Assembly: GCA_964354655.1 (NCBI GenBank)
Contig: CAYHAL010000030.1
Location: forward strand, 1-14,063
DNA: 14,063 bases
Direction: 5' to 3'
Origin: E44-bin46 sp964354655
GTDB taxonomy: Bacteria; Chloroflexota; Dehalococcoidia; Dehalococcoidales; E44-bin46
The notes below the pieces were generated by a model that saw only the letters and a list, made by a program, of their open reading frames with translations, searched no databases and was not told the origin of the DNA. Below are positions 6,450 through 12,986 of the stretch, in pieces. The position numbers were made by a program, and so were the translations under genes. Within the stretch, counting starts at the first letter, position 1. Each line of letters starts with the position of its first letter.

Positions 6450-7450
6450 CCCCCGTCACCTTCCAGAGCAAAGAGGACTATTTGCTCAATGAACTGGTCG
6501 TATCTCATTCCAGCCGCTTCAGCCTGGCGTGCGGCACCGGAGTCAGGAGATATATCGGGGTTGGGGTTCACCTCAAGCACGTGAAGTCGTCCCTCTGGGT
6601 CCAGCCGCATATCCACCCTGGCGTAACCCCGGCAGCCCACCAGTCGGAAAACAGCCCTGGCAGTCCTAACAATGTGCTCTCGCACATCCTCTTCTATCTT
6701 GGCCGGGCAAACAGATTTGCTGCCTTGGAAATATATGCTGTTTGGCTCCCATTTAGCAGCGAAGGTAAGAATCCTGGGCATAACCGGAGGTAGGGAATAC
6801 ACTATTTCAGAAATAGGCATAACAATAAGTTCCCGGTTACCTAAGACGGTGGCATTTAGTTCACGTCCCTCTATGAACTCCTCGACCAGTGCTTTTCCTG
6901 CGAAAGACATGCTTACCAGGGCCACCTGTTTTTCCAGAGAGGCGAAATCGTCCACTACGCCTTTCTCAGATAAGCCATGGCTTGCGTCCTCGGCGCAGGG
7001 CTTGACTATGCAGGGATAGCCAAGCTGAAACAGGGATAAGGTCTCCGGAGTTAGCACTTGGTAGCTGGGTGTCTCAATTCCCGAGGCTTTTAGAAGTGCT
7101 TTAGTCTTGGCTTTATCAAGGCCCAGGGCTAGCGCGGTGCCTGGACAGCCGGTATAAGGTACGCCTTGTTCCGACAGGATGTCAGCCATTAAAGCTTCCG
7201 TTTCCGGGGTGCCAGCAAAGCCCTCGAAGAGATTGAACACTAAATCGGTTTCCAGAGCCCGGAGCTTTGCCCTAGCTTGTTCCAGCGGCGGCAGCAGCGG
7301 GACTAGGGTTACTGGATATCCCAATCCATCAAGGGCCTTGTGTACTGCTGCCACTTCGTCAAGGACACCAAGCACCGCTTTTTCTTCACCTATGGCGCTG
7401 TAACGAGAAGGACTTGGCTCGTTGTAGATGATGGTTACCCTGGGATGCAT
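6446..7450 (-). CDS. D-Ala-D-Ala-ligase-like ATP-grasp enzyme (second ligase of the operon)
   Basis: ATP-grasp carboxylate-amine ligase, 334 aa, that would form an amide bond through an acyl-phosphate. Domains run N-terminal (FNLFEGFAG, 72-80), central (GCPGTALALGLDKAKTKALL, 101-120; KPCAEDASHG, 150-159; VEEFIEGREL, 189-198) and C-terminal with Mg ligands D280, E293 and N295 (RVDMRL; VLEVNPNPDISPDSG). These match the Ddl family, but the end block VNPNPDISPDSG differs from the usual VNTLPG, so the acceptor may not be D-Ala. It overlaps the preceding ligase gene by 16 bp and the following GNAT gene by 3-4 bp. AGAGG lies about 8 nt before its ATG. A role in cell-wall D-Ala-D-Ala synthesis is unlikely given the operon. 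Confidence 0.88.
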   Translation of the reverse strand: MHPRVTIIYNEPSPSRYSAIGEEKAVLGVLDEVAAVHKALDGLGYPVTLVPLLPPLEQARAKLRALETDLVFNLFEGFAGTPETEALMADILSEQGVPYTGCPGTALALGLDKAKTKALLKASGIETPSYQVLTPETLSLFQLGYPCIVKPCAEDASHGLSEKGVVDDFASLEKQVALVSMSFAGKALVEEFIEGRELNATVLGNRELIVMPISEIVYSLPPVMPRILTFAAKWEPNSIYFQGSKSVCPAKIEEDVREHIVRTARAVFRLVGCRGYARVDMRLDPEGRLHVLEVNPNPDISPDSGAARQAEAAGMRYDQFIEQIVLFALEGDGG

Positions 7451-8442
7451 TGCGGATACCTCTCGAGGGCAGCATCAAGAATAGCTGATATCAACGCCTC
7501 ATAGGTCCAGCCTACCTTGGTAGCCATAATTGGCAGGTCGCTGCTGTGGGGGTTAAGCCCAGCTAGAGGGTTTATCTCTAAAAAGTAGGGTGTTCCCTCA
7601 GGGTTGACCCTAAAGTCCAGCCGGGCAAAATCCCGGCACCCCAGAACCCTAAAGACCTTTAGGCTGGAATCTATGAGCTCCTGTAAAATGCCCGACTCAA
7701 GCTGGGCGGGGCATTCGTAGTCTACCATGCTTTCCCATTCCCGCTTGACTTCGAGACAATAGATAAAGTGCGGTTCCTTTCTCTTAGGCAGAACACGCAT
7801 TATACCTACAACTTTAGGTGGGGAGTTACCCACTATCCCCACTGTAACCTCATCCCCGGCAATGAACTCCTCCACCATCACTGGCTGCTGGTAGCGTTCT
7901 AACAGCTCCGGTGCTACTCCGGCAATCTGCTTCGGGCTTTCAACCCTGGAGCCAAGACGGACGCCTTTGCTTGAGCCTTCGTGAGCCAGCTTAACAAAGG
8001 CAGGGAAAGGGAAATCGTCCCAGTGCACCTCACCCAGTCCTTGGCGGTGGCTAATAACCTGCCACTTTGGGGTGCGGATGCCTGATGCTACCACGACTTT
8101 CTTGACCAAGGGTTTGTCGAGACAAATTGCAAGGCACTGAGGGTCTGAGCCTGAATAGGGAATGCCGAGCATCTCCAGCACCGAAGGCACTTGAGCCTCC
8201 CTGCTTTTGTAGTTGCCCAGTCCCTCGGCGATGTTGAAGACCAGATCCACCTTTTGCTGAAGAATATTGGTAAGAAACTGTTGGCCTCCACCCAGCCTGA
8301 CCACCGAATGACCTAGAGATGCCAGCACCGCAGCAATAGCCGCTACTGTTTCCGGGGAATCATACTCCTCAAGAGCGTCTTCGGGCTGGCTGTGACTTAA
8401 AGGCACATCTTCCTTAAGGTCGTAGGCTAACCCAATCTCCAT
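7435..8442 (-). CDS. D-Ala-D-Ala-ligase-like ATP-grasp enzyme (first ligase of the operon)
   Basis: A second ATP-grasp ligase, 335 aa, similar in size and motif order to its neighbour but clearly diverged. The N-domain has FNIAEGLGNYKSREAQVP (69-86). The central part has GIPYSGSDP (93-101), KLAHEGSSKGVR (151-162) and VEEFIAGDEVTVGI (190-203). The C-terminal catalytic part has RLDFRVNPEG (274-283) and FLEINPLAGLNPHSSDLP (288-304; E290, N292). The ATG lies 6 nt after the aminomutase stop, and its SD (AAAGGTGA) contains that stop codon, so coupling is expected. Two non-identical Ddl-like ligases in tandem imply two successive ligations or two different substrates. D-Ala-D-Ala ligase is the label an automatic pipeline would give. 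Confidence 0.88.
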   Translation of the reverse strand: MEIGLAYDLKEDVPLSHSQPEDALEEYDSPETVAAIAAVLASLGHSVVRLGGGQQFLTNILQQKVDLVFNIAEGLGNYKSREAQVPSVLEMLGIPYSGSDPQCLAICLDKPLVKKVVVASGIRTPKWQVISHRQGLGEVHWDDFPFPAFVKLAHEGSSKGVRLGSRVESPKQIAGVAPELLERYQQPVMVEEFIAGDEVTVGIVGNSPPKVVGIMRVLPKRKEPHFIYCLEVKREWESMVDYECPAQLESGILQELIDSSLKVFRVLGCRDFARLDFRVNPEGTPYFLEINPLAGLNPHSSDLPIMATKVGWTYEALISAILDAALERYPQCIPG

Positions 8443-8448
8443 TCTTGG

Positions 8449-9765
8449 TCACCTTTTTGCTTTTATAAGTGATGCCAGCTCGGGAAAAGCTATTTGATTC
8501 ATGCCAGCGTTATGGCTTCCATTAGAGTGATTAGGTTTCGCCCGGCTTGTCGCTGTCACCCTGGGATTGCGGTAGTGGAAGATACGCCCTTGGTAATTTC
8601 TTAATACAAACTCTTCCTCAGTCTGCAAAAGCACATAGTTCGGTTGAAGTGGTACCTTTCCTCCTCCCTTAGGCAAATCGACCACAAAGGTGGGGATAGC
8701 AAGACCGGAGGTATGTCCTCGCATCTGCTCTATTAATTTTATTCCGGTTCCCACCGGGGTACGGAAGTGCTCTGTTCCCTGCACCTCGTCGCACTGGAAG
8801 AGATAGTATGGTCGCACCTTGATTTTGAGCAGCTCATGACAGAGCTTCGTCTGCGTCTCTACAGTGTCGTTTATTCCCCGCAGCAGAACGGACTGGTTAC
8901 CGAGAGGGACACCGCTTCGCAGTAACTTGTCACAAGCTAGCGCTGACTCCGGAGTTATCTCCTGGGGGTGATTAAACTGGGTATTAAGCCATATTGGCCC
9001 GTACTTCGAGAGTATGGCGCAAAGCCCGTCGTCTATACGCTGGGGCAAAACTACCGGGAACCGAGTACCAATTCGGATGATCTCGACATGGGCTATCCCT
9101 CTCAACATAGAGAGGATCTCCTCCAGGCGGTGGTTGGACAGGGTCAGGGGGTCACCACCGGAGATAATAACATCCCTGATGCTCTTGTTTCTGCGGATGT
9201 AATCCAGCATTGCTTCAATCTCACCGGAAGTGCGTACCCAGCTACCATTTCGCCATTCTCTCTTTCGCGTGCAGTGGCGGCAAAACACGGGGCAAATATT
9301 GGTAAGCAACACCAATACCCGGTCCGGGTAGCGGTGAACCAGCCCAGGGACGACGGTGTCTCTCTTTTCTTCTAACGGGTCCTCCATGCCCATGATTGCC
9401 AGGGCTATCTCTTGAAACGAAGGTATCGTCTGTTTCCTGACGGGGTCATCAGGGTCGTCCGGGTTAATGAGCGAAAGGTAATAGGGAGTTATTGAAAGGG
9501 GATATTTGATGGTTATTAGCTTAAGCTGCGCTTGTTCTTTGGCGGATAGAGGGATAAAAGATGCCAATTCTTTGGTGGTGGTGATGCGGTTTCGAAAGTG
9601 CCATCTCCAGTCGTTCCAACTTTCGTCCGAGATGTGGCTAAAAAACCTAGTTTTAGTTTCAGTCCGTTGACTTGGAGGCTCTTCCTCAGTCTCACCTACC
9701 GTGGTGTCTAAACCGGGGGGTTCTTCTTCTGCCTGGCCAGTTGCGGCTGTTGTCGATATTTTCAC
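8449..9765 (-). CDS. kamA: Lysine 2,3-aminomutase-type radical SAM/PLP enzyme
   Basis: Converts L-lysine to L-beta-lysine with a 4Fe-4S cluster, SAM and PLP. Residues 43-400 align with clostridial KamA from memory over nearly the whole length. Key residues are the cluster motif C158-x3-C162-x2-C165, carboxylate-binding R167 (CRHCTR), SGGDP at 202-206 and PLP lysine K370 (PKGGGKVP). The two aspartates that hold the epsilon-amino group (D293 and D330 in Clostridium subterminale) are D326 (LFQCD) and D363 (FVVD), with identical spacing; glutamate 2,3-aminomutase has Lys and Asn there. It has an acidic 41-residue N-terminal extension with EEEPP twice (13-17, 27-31). The C-terminal CxCxxC zinc-binding segment of clostridial KamA is missing. 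The GTG start has SD AAGGAG. It is first gene of a four-gene operon. Confidence 0.92.
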   Translation of the reverse strand: MKISTTAATGQAEEEPPGLDTTVGETEEEPPSQRTETKTRFFSHISDESWNDWRWHFRNRITTTKELASFIPLSAKEQAQLKLITIKYPLSITPYYLSLINPDDPDDPVRKQTIPSFQEIALAIMGMEDPLEEKRDTVVPGLVHRYPDRVLVLLTNICPVFCRHCTRKREWRNGSWVRTSGEIEAMLDYIRRNKSIRDVIISGGDPLTLSNHRLEEILSMLRGIAHVEIIRIGTRFPVVLPQRIDDGLCAILSKYGPIWLNTQFNHPQEITPESALACDKLLRSGVPLGNQSVLLRGINDTVETQTKLCHELLKIKVRPYYLFQCDEVQGTEHFRTPVGTGIKLIEQMRGHTSGLAIPTFVVDLPKGGGKVPLQPNYVLLQTEEEFVLRNYQGRIFHYRNPRVTATSRAKPNHSNGSHNAGMNQIAFPELASLIKAKR

Positions 9766-9814
9766 TTAACACTCCTTCTTTTGAATTCTTGGCTAACTCG
9801 GTTACATGCTATTT

Positions 9815-9826
9815 GTTTCATGAAAC
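9815..9826. promoter_or_regulatory. 12-bp perfect palindrome in the kamA leader (candidate operator)
   Basis: GTTTCATGAAAC reads the same on both strands. It lies about 16-27 nt downstream of the predicted kamA transcription start (near 9842) and 50 nt before the GTG. That is a typical position for a repressor site that blocks elongation. No transcription factor gene is nearby, so the binding protein is unknown. Confidence 0.45.
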
Positions 9827-9848
9827 CGTTTACCGCCGTATTGGGTAA

Positions 9849-9877
9849 ATTGTACATCATAACAGAGTCCATGTCAA
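9849..9877 (-). promoter_or_regulatory. Near-consensus promoter of the kamA operon
   Basis: On the minus strand, -35 TTGACA (9877-9872, 6/6), a 17-nt spacer and -10 TACAAT (9854-9849, 5/6). This is the best sigma-70-type promoter in the window and predicts a 77-nt leader. It lies just after the stop of the 65-aa ORF, so the kamA operon is probably its own transcription unit. Confidence 0.72.
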
Positions 9878-9890
9878 TAGGGTTTTTTCA

Positions 9891-10088
9891 TTAATTTTGA
9901 CCGGTGTCTTCCGAAGCTATTTCTTTCAATTTAGAGACGAATTCATCGCTAAAATATGCCCTCATTTCGCCTTCCTGTGCTTGGAAGACGGACATCCCTT
10001 GATTTCGGCACGGCAATTCATCAATGCCAGTCCACACCCCGTTCAATGGCGAACTTATGGAGAGCACATCCCCTGAGCCTATAGTCAT
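9891..10088 (-). CDS. Small hypothetical protein (65 aa)
   Basis: I do not recognise this protein. The 65 residues are globular-looking and acidic, with one Trp and one Cys (GVWTGIDELPC, about 18-28) and a likely C-terminal helix (DEFVSKLKEIASED, about 48-61). No membrane segment or signal peptide is visible. It begins 17 nt after the stop of the 40-aa ORF on the same strand. No good SD precedes the ATG, so translation may depend on coupling to the upstream ORF. The frame stays open upstream of the ATG without a usual start codon. It ends 13 nt before the -35 of the kamA promoter. It could be chance, but the amino-acid composition looks protein-like. Confidence 0.5.
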   Translation of the reverse strand: MTIGSGDVLSISSPLNGVWTGIDELPCRNQGMSVFQAQEGEMRAYFSDEFVSKLKEIASEDTGQN

Positions 10089-10105
10089 AGAAGGTACATT
10101 TACGT

Positions 10106-10228
10106 TTATTTGCCTAAGGCGCTTTCTTCCTTTTTCCTTACCGGGCGGCCGCCATGACCATGCTTAACCTTCTTAAAGGTTTCCTTGTATTGCTTCCGCT
10201 GTTGCCCTTTTTCTTGCTTTCTTCCCAT
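10106..10228 (-). CDS. Very small basic protein (40 aa)
   Basis: This 41-codon frame begins MGRKQEKGQQRKQYKETFKK and ends with KKEESALGK. About one third of its residues are Lys or Arg, and a central HGHGGRP segment stands out. Its ATG has a convincing SD (AAGAGGAA, 5 nt spacing), the main reason to take it as real. The composition resembles small ribosome- or nucleic-acid-associated proteins, but I recognise no family. It lies about 180 bp downstream of the tubulin-like gene and just ahead of the 65-aa ORF. The 179-bp gap above it (10229-10407) shows only a 5-bp inverted repeat (GGTTA/TAACC, 10341-10357) and no convincing promoter. Confidence 0.55.
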   Translation of the reverse strand: MGRKQEKGQQRKQYKETFKKVKHGHGGRPVRKKEESALGK

Positions 10229-10407
10229 AGTATTCCTCTTAGCTGTACCGTTTTACTGACATGGGTTGTAATCGTAGTCAGATTGTGCTATAAATAAAAG
10301 TACCTGAACAATTGTGCAGCAACAAGACCCGCTTTATACAGGTTATCACTGCTAACCAGCTTGGCGTATTACTTTTAATTATGACATTATCTATTTCTTT
10401 AACTAAC

Positions 10408-11577
10408 CTAGGCTAATCTAGGTATGTCCTTCGCCTTTTCCCTCAGCTCGCTGATGAGATTTCTTGTCTGTGTCCCGGTTACCTTCTGAACGTCAAAGGT
10501 TTTTGTTGCCTCCTCGTATAGGTTTTCTACCCTAGTTATCCTGACCAGCTCTGAGGCAACGACAGTTAGGGAAACTTCTCGCCCTCGCCTGGGGTAGTCC
10601 CCGATTCTAATTTCTGCCTGGGGAGAATTGTCGAGAAGGGTCTGGTAGATCTCTTGAAGAGCTGACTGTGTAATGTATTCCTTCGGGGCGCAAAGCATAG
10701 CTAGAAACTTGCGGGCATCCTTCAGGTTGATATCGGTAGACAGGTTATTCAGTGCTTCACTCAAAGCCGTGGACACAGAGGTTGCTCTGCGTATCCCCTC
10801 ATCTGCGGAATATTTCTTAAAGCGGAAAGTCGGGAGGGGCACCTCACCCCTACCAATAACAGATATACCAGATAGGGAAGCAATGATGTCCCCAGCATCA
10901 GCCACTTTGGCACCTACGTACTTGGTGACTTTCTCCTCACCAGCACAGAATAGGTCGTAGAAGTTGCTGACCATTTGATGATTTATATTCTGGTATGAGT
11001 CTGCCATGCTGACCGTTGCTCCTCTGCTGAACTTCTCATTATCAAGGATAAAGGTAACATCAGCGTAGCTGTCCACCGTACTCACACAGCCGGCAGCATT
11101 AGTTAGAGCATAAGATACTGCTCCACTCTCCTCATAGGCGAAGGGTAAAACAACTATAGCAATAACACGACGGCTTAGTCTTTCCTTGAGAATCTTCGTC
11201 ACCGGTCCGATACCACCGGAGCCTGTGCCACCTCCAGCGCTGGCTATAACCACCACCGCATCTGTCTCATAAAAATGTCGGGACTCAGAAATTTCCCCGG
11301 CAAGCATCCCGCGGTCATCGGTAAATATTTTGGCGGCTTCGACATTGATTTTGCCAACCCCATGCCCAAAGGTCCTGCCAGCTCCCACCAGTATCCTATT
11401 CTTCCCTGGGATATGCTTGAACCCTCTGAGGTCACTTGAGTCGGTGTTAGCCGCCAGAGTATCAGTTACTATCTCTATTCTCCTGCCAAGGAGAGATTTT
11501 GCATATTGGCTTACACTGTAAAACTCATCGGCAATATTACAGCCACATTGCCCAATTCCTATAACAGCTACCTTCAT
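10408..11577 (-). CDS. Tubulin/FtsZ-superfamily GTPase, CetZ-like (not canonical FtsZ)
   Basis: This is a 389-aa GTP-binding, filament-forming type protein. The T1 loop GIGQCGCN (7-14) is of tubulin/CetZ style (GQxG) rather than the FtsZ form GVGGGGxN. NTD is at 44-46. The tubulin signature AGGGTGSGG (114-122) is intact, and the N180 region (FILDNEKF) matches the guanine-contact helix. The T7 catalytic aspartates correspond to D227 and D230 (VADAGDII; FtsZ has NLDFADV), so GTPase activity on polymerisation is plausible. The last residues, KDIPRLA, resemble the DIPxFL tail peptide with which FtsZ contacts its partners. The start has SD AAAGGAGG about 10 nt before ATG. There are no division genes (ftsA, ftsQ, mur) beside it. 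A cytoskeletal or cell-shape role is likely; division cannot be excluded. Confidence 0.87.
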   Translation of the reverse strand: MKVAVIGIGQCGCNIADEFYSVSQYAKSLLGRRIEIVTDTLAANTDSSDLRGFKHIPGKNRILVGAGRTFGHGVGKINVEAAKIFTDDRGMLAGEISESRHFYETDAVVVIASAGGGTGSGGIGPVTKILKERLSRRVIAIVVLPFAYEESGAVSYALTNAAGCVSTVDSYADVTFILDNEKFSRGATVSMADSYQNINHQMVSNFYDLFCAGEEKVTKYVGAKVADAGDIIASLSGISVIGRGEVPLPTFRFKKYSADEGIRRATSVSTALSEALNNLSTDINLKDARKFLAMLCAPKEYITQSALQEIYQTLLDNSPQAEIRIGDYPRRGREVSLTVVASELVRITRVENLYEEATKTFDVQKVTGTQTRNLISELREKAKDIPRLA

Positions 11578-11597
11578 TTTTTGTGCCTCCTTTTACT

Positions 11598-11729
11598 TTA
11601 TTTTGCGGATATGATAACAATAAACTTCTTGGATACTGTTTCCCCGGGGCTTCGGTTCTTGGTTTGATTCCTGTGCTGTCTCCGCTGACCAGACCGGTCT
11701 GTACCTTCAAGCATCACCTTCTCTACCAC
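11598..11729 (-). CDS. Possible small basic ORF (43 aa) ahead of the tubulin-like gene
   Basis: This 44-codon frame, GTG start, ends 20 nt before the tubulin-like ATG. It begins VVEKVMLEGTDRSGQRRQ, is rich in Arg/Lys/Gln and ends in a short hydrophobic KKFIVIISAK tail. A perfect anti-16S complement (AAAGGAGGTGA, 11749-11739) precedes it, but the gap to the GTG is 12 nt, longer than ideal; an in-frame ATG at 11714 is alternative. A 12-bp palindrome, CAGACCGGTCTG (11690-11701), lies inside. It could be a real leader gene, a leader peptide, or chance. The rest of the 356-bp gap around it (11578-11933) holds the promoter at 11804-11831 and the 3' end region of the dehydrogenase, with no other gene seen. 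Confidence 0.33.
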   Translation of the reverse strand: MVEKVMLEGTDRSGQRRQHRNQTKNRSPGETVSKKFIVIISAK

Positions 11730-11803
11730 TATTCAGGGTCACCTCCTTTCCACTATATTGATACTTTAGTCCTGGCAAGTACAAACCGTGAGATGTCAGA
11801 CAA

Positions 11804-11831
11804 ATTATACCACTTCTATGCTTCTTGTTGA
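11804..11831 (-). promoter_or_regulatory. Extended -10 promoter for the tubulin-like gene
   Basis: On the minus strand, TGG directly precedes a perfect TATAAT (11809-11804), an extended -10 element. A weak -35 TCAACA (11831-11826, 4/6) lies 16 nt upstream. The start site should be near 11797, giving a leader of about 220 nt that includes the strong SD and the 43-codon frame. An imperfect 24-bp palindrome (11830-11853) abuts the -35. Confidence 0.6.
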
Positions 11832-11933
11832 TAGTGTAATGCATGATGCTATCCTAAACACAGCGATTATCTGGAAACATATCTGGAACAAGGTATCGGC
11901 AGAATAATCTTAAAGCAGCTTCGCTAACTGTGG

Positions 11934-12986
11934 CTATCTTTGGGGTTGGATAACCACCTTGATAGAATTCTGGGCCTTGGCGACAAGCTGGAAGCCTAAG
12001 CCTGTCTCTGCCAGACCCAAGCGATGGGTAATCATCTGGTGTACAGGGATAGTGCCAGCCCGAATTAGTTCTAGCGCCGTTTGGTAGTCAGCAGGGCTGG
12101 CGGCGTAAGAGGTGGTGAGCGTTATATCATTACGCCAGAAAAGTTCATTTATTGAAATGGAAATAGTAATGCTAGGGTTTGTTGGTGCGAAGAAGAGGAC
12201 AGTCCCCCCGCGCTCCACTGACGTTAAGGCTTGGACAATGGCTGATGTTGCCCCAGTGCACACTATCACCAAGTCAACCAGACGACCTTGATTAACCTGG
12301 CGCAGGCGGGTGGACAAATCCTCTTCAGCATGAATAGTAGTATCAGCTCCAAACCGCTCTGCTGCCTCCAGCCGGTAAGGGGTAGTGTCGGTTGCTATCA
12401 CCCGACCCGCCCCCAGAGCGTGGGCTAGCTGCACATGGAGCAACCCAGCAATGCCACTGCCGATGACAAGCACACTATTTCCTGGGCACATGTGTGCCAG
12501 CCTTTGTCCACGCAGGACGCAAGCTAGCGGTTCAATAAATGTTGCCTCTTCGTAAGATACTTCGTCGGGCAGCAGGAATACCCCGCGGTCGACATTGATG
12601 GCTGGCAAACGAATATATTCAGCAAAGCCACCGGGGTCAAAATTCGTCTGGCGGAGGGTATTGCAAACGGTGTGATGGCCGCTTAGGCAGTAGTAACACG
12701 TGTTACACGGGACATGATGAGCCGCTGATACCCGGTCACCCTCGTGGTAACGCTCCACCCCCTCTCCTACAGCCGCAATCTGCCCGCCAATCTCATGACC
12801 CAGCACCAGGGGCGCCCGGTCAATGCGATACCATTCCATGACATCGCTACCGCAGATGCCACAAGCCTCTACCCTCACCAGTAGCTCACCAAAACCTATC
12901 TGTGGGATAGGCATCTCCTCTATCCGTACATCCCGGTTGTTATACCACATGGCGACACGCATTCTATTTCTCCCGCCTTGGGTCAC
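11934..12986 (-). CDS. Zinc-dependent medium-chain alcohol/polyol dehydrogenase
   Basis: NAD(P)-dependent MDR-superfamily dehydrogenase of the sorbitol/threonine dehydrogenase type. Numbered from the GTG: catalytic zinc ligands C45 (GICGSD), H64-E65 (LGHE) and E152 (FIEPLAC); a full structural zinc lobe C94, C97, C100, C108; the nucleotide fold VIGSGIAGL (174-182) with D200 at the end of the next strand, favouring NAD. The GTG start (350 aa) overlaps the aldolase stop (GTGA) and has a strong SD inside the aldolase gene (GGAGG, 10 nt). An ATG at 12962 (342 aa, SD GGGAG 7 nt upstream) fits family N-termini better and may be the true start. Coupling to an LsrF-like aldolase suggests a sugar or polyol phosphate substrate; galactitol-phosphate or threonine dehydrogenase are the usual names. 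Confidence 0.9.
   Translation of the reverse strand: MTQGGRNRMRVAMWYNNRDVRIEEMPIPQIGFGELLVRVEACGICGSDVMEWYRIDRAPLVLGHEIGGQIAAVGEGVERYHEGDRVSAAHHVPCNTCYYCLSGHHTVCNTLRQTNFDPGGFAEYIRLPAINVDRGVFLLPDEVSYEEATFIEPLACVLRGQRLAHMCPGNSVLVIGSGIAGLLHVQLAHALGAGRVIATDTTPYRLEAAERFGADTTIHAEEDLSTRLRQVNQGRLVDLVIVCTGATSAIVQALTSVERGGTVLFFAPTNPSITISISINELFWRNDITLTTSYAASPADYQTALELIRAGTIPVHQMITHRLGLAETGLGFQLVAKAQNSIKVVIQPQR

Noticed and set aside
8449..9765. Glutamate 2,3-aminomutase or EpmB (EF-P beta-lysylation) as identity of the radical SAM enzyme
   Set aside because: Glutamate aminomutase has Lys/Asn where this protein has D326/D363; EpmB is shorter and would be expected near efp or epmA, which are absent here.
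10406..10423. ACCTAG/CTAGGT inverted repeat at the stop of the tubulin-like gene
   Set aside because: Only 6 bp, A/T-rich spacer and no T-tract; too weak to call a terminator.
11870..11889. Direct repeat ATCTGGAA (two copies, 12 nt apart)
   Set aside because: Short and not linked to a promoter or gene; likely chance.
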